The notes under the pieces are model-generated. The model had not been told where the DNA came from, did not search any database, and worked only from the letters and a program-made list of their open reading frames with translations. A program made the position numbers and the translations under genes. A stretch of 64,000 bases of DNA from Gammaproteobacteria bacterium (GTDB lineage: Bacteria > Pseudomonadota > Gammaproteobacteria > Pseudomonadales > Azotimanducaceae): positions 1 through 64,000 of the forward strand of contig PBRQ01000095.1 of assembly GCA_002725995.1 (NCBI GenBank), in the 5' to 3' direction. Positions 36,551 through 45,299 of this stretch are shown piece after piece (positions within the stretch are counted from its first letter, which is position 1; each line of letters begins with the position of its first letter).

Positions 36551-37285
36551 TTAGCTGCCTGAATCCGAACGACTGAATTGCCCTGCCTGCCTTCGATTTA
36601 GGGTGTAGACAATCAGTAACAGCGTGAAGGAAAATATCAGGAGCCCCGCTGCCATCAAGTGAGCGCGAGCATACTGAAGGGTTTCCACATGATCAAACAA
36701 GGCGATGGAGAGTACGCGAGTTTCACCTGAAATATTTCCACCAATCATTAGCACAATTCCAAACTCACCAACCGTATGTGCAAATGCAAGCGTGCTGGCA
36801 ACAACGAACCCACTTCTGCAAATCGGCACGACGATGTTTACGAACCGGTCCATGGGTCCCGCGCCCATTGTTGCGGCAGCATCCAGCAGTTCTTGTCTTA
36901 CGCCAGAAAAGGCAATTTGCAGGGGTTGGACGTAGAACGGAAGGGAGTAGATGACGGAGCCGATGACAAGACCTTCGAAGGTGAAGGCAAGGGTGCTGCC
37001 AGTCATAGAAGTCCAGGCCTTCCCGAATCCGCTGTTGGGTGAAAACAAAATAAGGAAGTAGAATCCGAGGACAGTCGGCGGCAAAACAATGGGTAACGCA
37101 ACGAGGGGCTCTACTAGAAAGCCAGCGATATGCCTGGTTCGGGCGAGCCACCAGGCGAGCGGGGTTCCAACCATAAATAGTATGAGAGTGGTAACGGCAG
37201 CAAGCTTCAGGGTAATTGTTAGAGATACAAGATCCGGGTCTATCACTTCGCTAATTCTCCCTGGGGCCGGGTAACTGATAGCCAT
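36551..37285 (-). CDS. modB: Molybdate ABC transporter permease
   Basis: The product (244 residues, five to six helices) has the permease loop LLDAAATMGAGPMDRFVNIVVP and GEFGIVLMIGGNISGETR, characteristic of ModB. The ATG at 37285 lies inside modA; a GTG at 37246 (VIDPDLVSLTITL) would match the usual ModB N-terminus and is a good alternative. It is followed directly by modC. Confidence 0.92.
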   Translation of the reverse strand: MAISYPAPGRISEVIDPDLVSLTITLKLAAVTTLILFMVGTPLAWWLARTRHIAGFLVEPLVALPIVLPPTVLGFYFLILFSPNSGFGKAWTSMTGSTLAFTFEGLVIGSVIYSLPFYVQPLQIAFSGVRQELLDAAATMGAGPMDRFVNIVVPICRSGFVVASTLAFAHTVGEFGIVLMIGGNISGETRVLSIALFDHVETLQYARAHLMAAGLLIFSFTLLLIVYTLNRRQAGQFSRSDSGS

Positions 37286-38063
37286 CGTTGGAGATGATGC
37301 GCATCGCGGCGTCAGTGGTCAGGAATGCGGTAAATTCAATCGTTCCGGGGGACTGGTTCATAGTGACCATCTGCTGCTCTATCGGTTTGTAAAGGCCCTG
37401 GTCCACCGGCCAGAAAAACTTCTTGCTGATCCTGCTGTGTAGAACCTGTGATAAGGCGACCAGGCCTGCCTGTGCATTTTCTGTCTGCACAAAATGAAAT
37501 GCCTGGCCAACGTTATTCCCCTTTATGAGCCTGATCTTTGATAGGTCAAGAGGTGACAGCAGTTCCTTTGCTGCAACCCCGTAGGGTGCTATTTCAGGAT
37601 TAGCTATAGCGAGGTTACCCTGAAAGTTTTGTAAAAAGACTTCATTGACCGGGAAGGTAGGCCTGGGTGCCCATAACGCTAACCGGCCTACCGCATAGGT
37701 TTTCCTGCTACCGGCTTCAATCAAACCTTGAGTATCAAGAAGTGCCGGTCTCACCTTATCGGCCGCCATTAGAATGTCGAAGGGGGCCCCATTTGAAATC
37801 TGCGAGTAAAGCACGCCAGTTGATCCTGAAATCAAAACATATTCAGTATCTGGCTCCTTAGGCACAGCCTGAACAAGCTTGGTGAGCGTAGGGTGGAAAT
37901 TTGACGCGACGGCTATGCGAACAGTTTCGGCAGAAACGCCGTTTGATTGGAAAGTTAGCCAGGCAACGAGAACAAGGAAATGAACGGATCCGGCCATTAT
38001 TCCTGAAGCTGGATCTGGTTTGCTTGTTTTTGTCCGTTTTCTAACATCGAGTGGGCTATCCAA
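37251..38063 (-). CDS. modA: Molybdate-binding periplasmic protein
   Basis: The product (270 residues) has a hydrophobic signal segment (AGSVHFLVLVAWLTFQSNGVSA) preceded by a basic extension; an ATG at 37997 would shorten it. The mature start ETVRIAVASNFHPTLTKLV and the ligand residues in ISGSTGVLYSQISNGAPFDILM fit ModA. A good AAGGA lies upstream of the track start. It captures molybdate for ModBC. No ModE site was identified upstream. Confidence 0.9.
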   Translation of the reverse strand: MDSPLDVRKRTKTSKPDPASGIMAGSVHFLVLVAWLTFQSNGVSAETVRIAVASNFHPTLTKLVQAVPKEPDTEYVLISGSTGVLYSQISNGAPFDILMAADKVRPALLDTQGLIEAGSRKTYAVGRLALWAPRPTFPVNEVFLQNFQGNLAIANPEIAPYGVAAKELLSPLDLSKIRLIKGNNVGQAFHFVQTENAQAGLVALSQVLHSRISKKFFWPVDQGLYKPIEQQMVTMNQSPGTIEFTAFLTTDAAMRIISNDGYQLPGPREN

Positions 38064-38144
38064 GGCGGCCCCTTCCTTTGTAAGAAATTATTTTATAAGC
38101 CAAAAGTTATTCTAGTGTATTGATATATGGAGAAGTTTACCTAT

Positions 38145-39008
38145 TTAAGGGCCGAAATTAGCTTGGGCCCGCTTGATAAAGTCGTTAATCAGCCAGCCGG
38201 ATATTGAGAACATAGCGGGTTTGTTGGGAAGGTTGGTGTAGTGGAACCAACCGGCATCGACAATTTCGGTTTCCTGCAGTACGAATTCCCCACTTTCATA
38301 CTCTGCGTGAAAACCGAACATCAGAGAGTCTGGGAATGGCCACGACTGACTGCCGTAGTACTTCAGGTTCTTGACTCTTATACCGACCTCCTCAAGTACT
38401 TCACGGTGGACGGTTTCTTCAATTGACTCTCCCGGCTCGACGAAACCTGCAATTGTGCTGTAATAACTTCCCGGAGCCTTGAGGTTCCTGGCGAGAAGGA
38501 TTTCCTCCCCCTTGTTAACGCAGACGATAATGGAAGGAGACAGCCTAGGGTAAAAAGTGAGGTTACAGCTCTGACATCTTCTTGAGCGATCAGATTCAAA
38601 GCTGCTCGTTTCCTGACCACAACGGCCACAGTAGTGATGATTTCTGTGCCATTCCACTATCTGCCTGGCTCGGCCAAGTAGGCTGAAAAGTTGTGAGTCT
38701 ACCTGGCTCACGAATGACCATAGAGTCATAAACTCATAACCCTCCGGGTTATCTGCCTCCGGATCGACTTCATTGGTGAAAACCGGTACGTTGTTTATCT
38801 GACCCAGATAGTGGCTTGCAACCACATCAAGGCCCAGCCAGCGCCATTGATCCTGGTCTAGTGGTCTCCAGGGATAAACGCCGTCTGTAGTGAGGACTTC
38901 GTCGTCAGATATGACGATATGATAACTTTCGTTGAATGATTCCGGGGCCGCAATACCTGCGATAAAATCTCGCCCCAAATCAACCAGTTGCCAATCCATA
39001 ATTTTCAT
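38145..39008 (-). CDS. nudC: NADH pyrophosphatase / RNA decapping hydrolase
   Basis: I start at the ATG at 39008 (MKIMDWQLVDLG); the track start at 39080 overlaps the comF region. The zinc ribbon is CGRCGQ...CQSC, and the Nudix box is GFVEPGESIEETVHREVLEEVGI. The NudC-specific SQSWPFPDSLMFGF follows. It cleaves NADH and removes NAD caps from RNA. About 287 residues, a normal length. Confidence 0.9.
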   Translation of the reverse strand: MKIMDWQLVDLGRDFIAGIAAPESFNESYHIVISDDEVLTTDGVYPWRPLDQDQWRWLGLDVVASHYLGQINNVPVFTNEVDPEADNPEGYEFMTLWSFVSQVDSQLFSLLGRARQIVEWHRNHHYCGRCGQETSSFESDRSRRCQSCNLTFYPRLSPSIIVCVNKGEEILLARNLKAPGSYYSTIAGFVEPGESIEETVHREVLEEVGIRVKNLKYYGSQSWPFPDSLMFGFHAEYESGEFVLQETEIVDAGWFHYTNLPNKPAMFSISGWLINDFIKRAQANFGP

Positions 39009-39067
39009 CCTGCAATCTGGAGTCGACTTTACCACAGGCGCGGATGACACGGTTAGTCCGGCCACTT

Positions 39068-39772
39068 TCAGTGAGTACAAATAGAAGTTCTGGCGATGGA
39101 TATTACTTCGATCGACCCTGCACCCCGTGCGACAATTTCCCTCGCAATTTCGGAAACTGTAGCGCCAGAGGTCACCACATCATCAACAATGGCGATACGC
39201 TCGCCCTGGAAATCCTTTTTTATCCTAAATGCACCGCACATATTTTCCGCGCGATCCTTGGGACCCAGGGATTTTTGTACGGCGGTGTTCCTGGTTCGAA
39301 AACAGTTTCGAGTATCAAGGGAAATTGACCAGCGATCTGCGAGGGTGCGAGCGATTTCAACCGACGGGTTGAACCCTCGCCTACTTTGTGTTGATTTATG
39401 TAGAGGAACGGGTACTAGCAGATCCGGCCGTAGAAAATTCTTTGGAACGGAGTTTGCTAGCAATGTGGACAGGATTTTTCCAATGACCAGATTTTACTTT
39501 TCCTTAAAGTCTAGGATAAGCCTGTCAATCGGGAACCGGTATATGAAGCCGCTATGGCAGCGAGTGAAAGGCCGTCTGTTGATAAGGCACTTCCCACAGA
39601 TAACATCACTTTCTGGTAGGGGAATGCAGCATATCTTGCAGGCATGGTTGATCCATGGCAGATCTGATTCACAGGTCGTGCAGAGATCTAATATGCGCCC
39701 GCTATATGCATCACAAAGAATGCTGGTGCCGGGGAGACATGCGAATAGAAAATTGTCTAACCAGTTGTTCAT
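39068..39772 (-). pseudogene. comF: comF-like phosphoribosyltransferase interrupted by an in-frame TAA
   Basis: Two track ORFs (39494-39772 and 39068-39463) lie in the same frame and join across a single TAA at 39494-39496. The N-terminal part has the zinc-ribbon cysteines (CTTCESDLP, CKICCIPLP, CGKCL). The stop falls in the conserved turn before the transferase domain (RLILDFKEK stop NLVIGKILS). The C-terminal part has VPVPLHKSTQSRRGFNPS and the PRPP loop IAIVDDVVTSGATVSE. ComF proteins assist DNA uptake. A single Gln or Lys to stop change explains it, so it is a recent pseudogene or sequencing error. Confidence 0.82.
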
Positions 39773-39941
39773 GGCGCTTGCCGCATACCTGCGACTGAGT
39801 AAGCTTCGCAGCGGAGGCGGAGGGCTGCTATCAGCAATCTCTTAAAACAATGTGAGAGGAGGGGGTGATCTTTTGGGGTCGGTTTGGTTGAACACGAATT
39901 TCTATTATCGAGTCTCTATTCGGTCTCTCTGGCCAGGCTCT

Positions 39942-40556
39942 CTATTCAGACTCTCTATCCGAGCAGGGGTGTTCAGGTTTGTTGCCATCGCAAAGCGAAA
40001 TGCTTCGAAAGTAGGTTGACCATGCGGCGATTTCCTCCCTTGCGAAATCTGGCTGGTTGGGCTCAAATGGCTCTATTTGCTTCAGCAGCTTAAGAAGATA
40101 GAAATAGTCGTTGCCGGCAATGGCCTTGGCCATCTTTATTTCCCCCTTACCGGAGTTGGTACTTTCTCCACAAAGGAATAGCCTCACGGACACCGGGAAA
40201 CCATTTTCGAATCCAGAGAAGAGGTTGAAGTGCTGGACAAAATTGCAGTCCTGCTGATCATGGGTGACTTCAGACAGTAATGTTTCGACTGGGTCAGAGC
40301 CCACGAGCCCCTTGAAAGATTCAAGAGACAGCCTGGAGGTCCACTCAGTATTGGTTTCATCTGGCGGAACAAATTCAGACAATCGTGTTGAGATGTTGTT
40401 CATCTGGTAGACAAGCTGCCAGTCAAGGGGTGGTTTTGCCAGCAGCATCTCTGAGGTGACTTCGGTACTGGTGGGTGTGGAGGTGCAGGCGACCAGTAAA
40501 GAGGTCAATGCAAGAGTGGATGCAACGCTCAGGATAAGCCTGCTAGAAAAAGGCAT
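39942..40556 (-). CDS. Lipoprotein of unknown function
   Basis: I do not recognise this protein. Starting at the second Met (40556), it has a signal peptide with a lipobox (LTSLLVACTS), so it should be lipid-anchored. The mature part of about 175 residues has three further cysteines in CNF, LFLCGES and LCDGNKPEHPC, possibly forming disulfides. Its start lies within the end of the TerB-like gene, so the two are probably co-expressed. Confidence 0.7.
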   Translation of the reverse strand: MPFSSRLILSVASTLALTSLLVACTSTPTSTEVTSEMLLAKPPLDWQLVYQMNNISTRLSEFVPPDETNTEWTSRLSLESFKGLVGSDPVETLLSEVTHDQQDCNFVQHFNLFSGFENGFPVSVRLFLCGESTNSGKGEIKMAKAIAGNDYFYLLKLLKQIEPFEPNQPDFAREEIAAWSTYFRSISLCDGNKPEHPCSDRESE

Positions 40557-40932
40557 TGGCCTCCCGCTCAAGCGCTATCAAACGTCGAACCCAGTTTTCA
40601 ATCAGGGCGAAATCGTCGTTTGAGATTTCCATTTCATCACACAATAGTTTGAGGAAACTCCGCTCTTCAATTTCGAACGCATCATCAGCGTAGCCTAGCC
40701 GAATAAGGGAAATCAGGACAATGAACCTTAACCTTTTGGTATCAAATATTTGCCGGGTACCTTCTACATTCATGTATTGAGGTTCAAAGTCTGCGCGCAG
40801 TACCATTTCCCGGCGCATTTCTTCCATCATCACCTGTTCGCCCACACTGAGTTCGCCATCGGATATGACAACTGAGTGTGCAAGGCAAAAAAATGCTTCC
40901 TTTTGGCGGTCAGTCAGTGAAGATAAAAACAT
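40543..40932 (-). CDS. TerB-like helical protein
   Basis: The product (129 residues) looks like a TerB/DjlA-type helical domain: AHSVVISDGELSVGEQVMMEEM early, and ISLIRLGYADDAFEIEERSFLKLLCDEMEIS later, with acidic pairs that bind metal in the family. No catalytic residues are evident. It overlaps the lipoprotein gene at its 3' end and follows the HtrA-like gene by 26 bases. Confidence 0.68.
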   Translation of the reverse strand: MFLSSLTDRQKEAFFCLAHSVVISDGELSVGEQVMMEEMRREMVLRADFEPQYMNVEGTRQIFDTKRLRFIVLISLIRLGYADDAFEIEERSFLKLLCDEMEISNDDFALIENWVRRLIALEREANAFF

Positions 40933-40958
40933 ATTCTCTATTGTTTTTCTTGTTTTGC

Positions 40959-42080
40959 TCAGGTTTCTGGAGAGCTTAGAGTAACCTCATATTCCTGCAT
41001 TTCTTCATTCCTAAGCGTTGTTACAGTAATGATGTCACCAGGACTCTGTTGCTCTAGCAATGATAGCAACGAGTCTTCATTCGTTACAGGTTCGCTGTTA
41101 ATAGCGACTATTACGTCACCAAGGTGGATATTGCCCCGCCGATCCTCGCGTACACCTATCATTCCTGCTTTCGCTGCTGGAAGCCCTTCCTTAACGGACA
41201 AAATTGCCACGCCCTTGACCCTGAGCCGCTTGGCCCAATAGTCGGTCAGGGGAAGGATTTCGATGCCAAGGATCGGCCGGTAGAGGCGGCCGTACTTCAG
41301 TAGCTGAGGAATAATGGCTTTAACCGTGTTTACTGGAATCGCAAAGCCAATACCTGCGCTCGCCCCAGTGGGGCTGAATATTGCGGTGTTGACGCCAACC
41401 AATCGACCCATGGAGTCGAGTAGTGGTCCACCTGAGTTACCAGGGTTTATCGCAGCGTCCGTCTGGATAACATTCTTGATCGTGCGATTACTGATTGACT
41501 TAATTTCGCGTCCGATGGCGCTGACGACACCAACCGTCAAGGTTGTATCCAGGGCAAACGGGTTGCCGATGGCCAGCACCTTGCGGCCTACGGAGAGTAA
41601 ACTGGAATCACCGAGGTTTATCGCTTTTAGCTTTTCATCAGGCGCACTAATGCGCAGTAGTGCGATGTCTTTTTCCGGAGAGGTCCCAACAACTTCTGCG
41701 TCGTAACTTTTTCCTGACTGAAGGGTTATAGTTATTTTGTTTGCACGGTATACCACATGGAAATTGGTGACGATAAGCCCTGCTTCATCCCAAATGAAAC
41801 CAGTACCACTGCCCTTGGGTATTTCCATGACATTGAGGGAAAACATTTGCCGTCGGAGTTGTGTATTGGTAACAAAGACTACTGACGGACTTACATCGCT
41901 AAAAACTGCGATATTGTTACTCTCATCATCAGTGAGAGTGGCTGAAATATGGGTAGTCGCTTCAGGGGGAGGTGCCGGTTCGTTGTCTTGGCTGGTAGCC
42001 AGAACCACTGCAGTCAGAACTCCAGCAGCCAAAGTGGTGACTAAAGCTACCGCACTCAGCCATTTGTATTTCATTTCCAC
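40959..42080 (-). CDS. DegS/HtrA-like serine protease
   Basis: The product has 373 residues. An N-terminal membrane anchor (about 8-29) precedes the trypsin-like domain with His108 (VTNFHVV), Asp138 (EKDIALL) and Ser216 (NPGNSGGPLLD). One PDZ domain follows (GVAILSVKEGLPAAKAGM, NIHLGDVIVAINSEPV). Anchored one-PDZ proteases of this type degrade misfolded envelope proteins or cut an anti-sigma factor. The mature domain is in the periplasm. It lies 45 bases from the tolC-like gene upstream. Confidence 0.9.
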   Translation of the reverse strand: MEMKYKWLSAVALVTTLAAGVLTAVVLATSQDNEPAPPPEATTHISATLTDDESNNIAVFSDVSPSVVFVTNTQLRRQMFSLNVMEIPKGSGTGFIWDEAGLIVTNFHVVYRANKITITLQSGKSYDAEVVGTSPEKDIALLRISAPDEKLKAINLGDSSLLSVGRKVLAIGNPFALDTTLTVGVVSAIGREIKSISNRTIKNVIQTDAAINPGNSGGPLLDSMGRLVGVNTAIFSPTGASAGIGFAIPVNTVKAIIPQLLKYGRLYRPILGIEILPLTDYWAKRLRVKGVAILSVKEGLPAAKAGMIGVREDRRGNIHLGDVIVAINSEPVTNEDSLLSLLEQQSPGDIITVTTLRNEEMQEYEVTLSSPET

Positions 42081-42124
42081 GTCTCCATGGAGTCAGTTCA
42101 CCAGATGGGCGATAGTCTAACCAT

Positions 42125-43492
42125 TTATCTTGTTGTTGGCGTCTTTCTTGTGACTAATTTATCCACCTTAACAAATTCATTCAGATCATATATGTCATCA
42201 GGGCTAAGGGCACCTACCAACTGTTTGAGTTGAAAAGTGTCTTTAATGTACTGGTACCGCGCGCTGGCATATTGGAATTTCGACAGGTACAAACGCTGTT
42301 GTGCCAGTAGCACATCAACGATATTGCGGGTGCCGACTTCGTATCCAGTCTGGGTTGCGTCGAGGGCACTCTGGCTGGACTCGATGCCACGCAGCCTGGC
42401 GCGCACCCTTGCGACATCAGTATTGATAGCTGTGTAGAGGCTTTTAGTGTTCTCCACCACGGTCCGTCGGGTCAGGTCGAGGTTCTTCTGCGCCTCTTCC
42501 AGTTTGTACCCGGATTCACGTACAACGGAGTGAGTCCCACCACCAGAATATATTGGAATATTCATTTGCAGGGCTATGGACCTGTTGTCAGCTTTGGATC
42601 CGAAGAAGCCACCTCCGCCAGAAATGCTATGGCTATATGACACCTGGGCGTCGATGGTCGGAAGGTGACCGGATTTGGAAATTTTAATCTGTCGCTCTGC
42701 TGCTCTTACAACTTCATTTGCTGCAACAAGAGAAAAGTTGTGTTCCAGCGCCCTCTGTACCCATGCGTTCTCATCCATGGGATCGGGTGCTTTTACGGGG
42801 AACTCACTGGACAGTGCAAGAACTGAATTGATGCTCTCACCGGTTAAACGTAGAAGTGGTTCAAAACTGACTGATTGTGCACCTTCTGCTTCGATAACAT
42901 TTACGGTTGATGAGTCGAATGCGGCGGTCGATTCGAGCACATCGGTGATAGCGACGAGGCCAACATCAAATCGTTGCTGCACCTGCTCAAGTTGCCTTGC
43001 GACGGCTTCCCTTTCTGCGTTGGAAGCGCTCAGGGCATCCTGCCTCTCCAGAATGTTAAGATAGCTCGTTGCTACTCGAACGATGAGGTCCTGCTGATCG
43101 GACGCAAACTGTGCCATCGCCTGAGCAGCAATATTCTTTGACTGCTGAAACTGGTACCAGCGGTCCAGCCTGAATACCGGCTGACTGAGCACGGCCTGCC
43201 AGCCATGATTGTTAAAGTTCTCAACAGGGATTGTTCCCGGTACGACAGGTGTTTTGCGGTATTCATCTGATGTACTACCTGCTACCGATACATACGGCAA
43301 AATGCCTGCCCTGGCCTGATTGACGATCTCTCCGCGGGACATGTACTGCGCCTTGGCAGCACCAAGTTGGGGGTCATTCATGACCGCCTGGTCATATATT
43401 TCGCTGAGATTTTCTCCCATAGCGGGGAAGCTGACCGCCAATAGCAAAATCCTGGTGCAGTGGGCAGATAGTTTGTAGAGTTTTAACGCCAT
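42125..43492 (-). CDS. tolC: TolC family outer membrane efflux protein
   Basis: The product (455 residues) has a signal peptide (RILLLAVSFPAMG) and the TolC helical repeat structure: ENLSEIYDQAVMNDPQLGAAKAQY at the start, VATSYLNILERQDALSASNAE, and the second repeat VVENTKSLYTAINTDVARVRARLRGIE. It forms the outer membrane channel for tripartite export systems. No inner membrane pump or adaptor lies next to it. The symbol is by family resemblance. Confidence 0.85.
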   Translation of the reverse strand: MALKLYKLSAHCTRILLLAVSFPAMGENLSEIYDQAVMNDPQLGAAKAQYMSRGEIVNQARAGILPYVSVAGSTSDEYRKTPVVPGTIPVENFNNHGWQAVLSQPVFRLDRWYQFQQSKNIAAQAMAQFASDQQDLIVRVATSYLNILERQDALSASNAEREAVARQLEQVQQRFDVGLVAITDVLESTAAFDSSTVNVIEAEGAQSVSFEPLLRLTGESINSVLALSSEFPVKAPDPMDENAWVQRALEHNFSLVAANEVVRAAERQIKISKSGHLPTIDAQVSYSHSISGGGGFFGSKADNRSIALQMNIPIYSGGGTHSVVRESGYKLEEAQKNLDLTRRTVVENTKSLYTAINTDVARVRARLRGIESSQSALDATQTGYEVGTRNIVDVLLAQQRLYLSKFQYASARYQYIKDTFQLKQLVGALSPDDIYDLNEFVKVDKLVTRKTPTTR

Positions 43493-43679
43493 ACTGATTT
43501 CTTCTCATAACATGAGTGTGAGGCTGCGTAGCATACTGTTTGAAGCCCGTTGTTTCTAGTCGCTCGCGACATGTGGATATCTGTACGTGATGAATATTTA
43601 GACGCCAAATATTCAAAAGTGGTTTAGACAGCTATTCCTGGAAGTTAACCAATTCTTGTCTCATTTCTAGCATCGAGCG

Positions 43680-43777
43680 GACCAGTTCCATTCTAAGTGA
43701 TTGTTTCATATACCTAAAGCTATTTTCTAGGACCGGTATTCGGTCAAATAAGTCTGTTCCCGGACAGGAACTAGCTA
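43680..43777. repeat. Small repeat copy 1, at the amidase 3' end
   Basis: This 98-base stretch resembles 47125-47201. The last 17 bases (CGGACAGGAACTAGCTA) are identical, and the first 45 bases match at roughly three quarters of positions (AGTTCC, AAGTG, TTGT, TACCTA, TATT). The identical end contains the amidase stop codon. It may be a decayed miniature element. Confidence 0.55.
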
Positions 43778-45169
43778 GCCAAAAGCATTGATTTCTGGGG
43801 GTTTGAACGGATCTAACCTGGATTCAAGCCACGCTGCTACGGCAAGACAATGATCCTCGCGAAATGGACGGCTCAGAATCTGAATGCCTATCGGCAAGCC
43901 GCGATCAGTGGTGCCAGCACGAATTACCGTTGCAGGCCAACCAGCTAGATTGTATGCACTAGTGTAGGTGTGGCTTCCTACTTCCTCCTTTTCGCCATGC
44001 TCGATGGCTGCACCAGCATTCACCGGGGTTATGAGGATATCAAAGTCGTGGAAATAGCCCAACATGGAACTCTGGAAGTTGTGCCACAGGTTCATTACCT
44101 GGGCAAATTCGACAGCCGATAGCTCACTTGTTGCTCGTTTCATATTTTCCAGAATCGAGGGGGAAGGCTCTCGCGTGCGACTGTCCTCGAGCAACACGTC
44201 GAGCATTTCCCCATCGTCGGCTGACAACACCTGTGTAAAGATAAACCCTGCCATCTCGATCCCGGTTGGTCTTGCTTCAGTGGCGGTTAGATTGTGGTCC
44301 ATGAGAAGGTCAACGACATCGATGACCGTCTGAACGATATCTTTGCTCGGAGCCCTGATCCCATTATCCGTGTGATAACCGATCCTCAAGGTTGCGACAT
44401 CGACCTGGTACGGGTCGTGCAAGTGTGCGTCTATCGCATGTGGGTCCAGCAAGTCCGGGCCTGAGATAATCTTGAGAATGTAGTATAAATCTTCAACATA
44501 TCTTGCCATTGGTCCTGGCTGAGTGAGTGGCGCGATCAAGCCTGTACTAGGTAGGGCATTGCCGGTACACGGAACCCGGCCTGATGTGGGTTTGATGCAG
44601 GCTATACCACAGAAGTGACTGGGTAACCTCAGGCTGCCGTCGGTATCAGTACCGATATCGAGTGGCGATGCACCGGCAGCAATGATGGCTGCTGCGCCGC
44701 CACTGCTGCCTCCCGGGGTTCGGGTAGGGTCGTAAGGATTATTGGTTTTACCGAAAACCAGGTTGTCAGTCTGGAATGAGAGAGTGAACTCCGGGGTATT
44801 AGTTTTCCCCAACAAAATAGCGCCCTGTTTTCGCAGGCGATCAACACAGGTCGCATCGCGACCGGGCCGAAAGTCTTTCCTTCCAAGGGTGCCCCAGGTT
44901 GTTACGACATCAATGGTATCCAGGCTATCTTTAATTGTTATTGGTACACCATGAAGGGAACCGTGAGAATTGCCTTTGTCGAGGTCTGCATCCGCCTTGT
45001 CAGCGTGCTTCAGGGCCATTTCGGCGGTGGACGTGACAACCGCATTCAGTTTCTTATTTACACCTTCGATGCGATCAAGGAATGCGGTGACAACCTCCTT
45101 AGACTTCACTTTCCTGGTACGAATGCTATCGGCGATGGCAACGATTGAATTGTTGAGAAGTTCATCCAT
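43775..45169 (-). CDS. Amidase signature family hydrolase
   Basis: The product (464 residues) has the Ser-cisSer-Lys triad of amidase signature enzymes: Lys80 (PITIKDS), Ser156 (PGGSSGGAAA) and Ser179 (GTDTDGSLRLP). Most family members have GTDTGGS, so the Asp178 variant is slightly unusual. It hydrolyses an amide of unknown identity. It is not likely to be GatA, because gatB and gatC are absent nearby. It is divergent from the broken histidine kinase gene, with a palindrome between them. Confidence 0.87.
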   Translation of the reverse strand: MDELLNNSIVAIADSIRTRKVKSKEVVTAFLDRIEGVNKKLNAVVTSTAEMALKHADKADADLDKGNSHGSLHGVPITIKDSLDTIDVVTTWGTLGRKDFRPGRDATCVDRLRKQGAILLGKTNTPEFTLSFQTDNLVFGKTNNPYDPTRTPGGSSGGAAAIIAAGASPLDIGTDTDGSLRLPSHFCGIACIKPTSGRVPCTGNALPSTGLIAPLTQPGPMARYVEDLYYILKIISGPDLLDPHAIDAHLHDPYQVDVATLRIGYHTDNGIRAPSKDIVQTVIDVVDLLMDHNLTATEARPTGIEMAGFIFTQVLSADDGEMLDVLLEDSRTREPSPSILENMKRATSELSAVEFAQVMNLWHNFQSSMLGYFHDFDILITPVNAGAAIEHGEKEEVGSHTYTSAYNLAGWPATVIRAGTTDRGLPIGIQILSRPFREDHCLAVAAWLESRLDPFKPPEINAFG

Positions 45170-45279
45170 GGGTCATGCCCCTATAAAGTTCCGACTAACA
45201 CTGGTGAATACATTGCATTTACTTGATCTTAGGTAGAAACTAAATCCGATCTTAAAGTAGATTCTTACGGATTCAAATT

Positions 45280-45299
45280 CAATTACAATATTGTAATTG
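45280..45299. promoter_or_regulatory. Perfect 20-base palindrome, candidate operator
   Basis: CAATTACAATATTGTAATTG reads the same on both strands. It lies in the 127-base divergent gap between the amidase and the histidine kinase pseudogene and touches the latter's proposed TTG start. Such a site suits a dimeric repressor. No regulator gene lies next to it. Confidence 0.5.

Noticed and set aside
39494-39496. TAA in comF as a recoded codon
   Set aside because: TAA recoding is not expected in this group and every other gene here uses TAA as stop.
39096-39845. 249-codon plus-strand ORF opposite comF
   Set aside because: The minus strand has clear ComF motifs, so this is a shadow frame.
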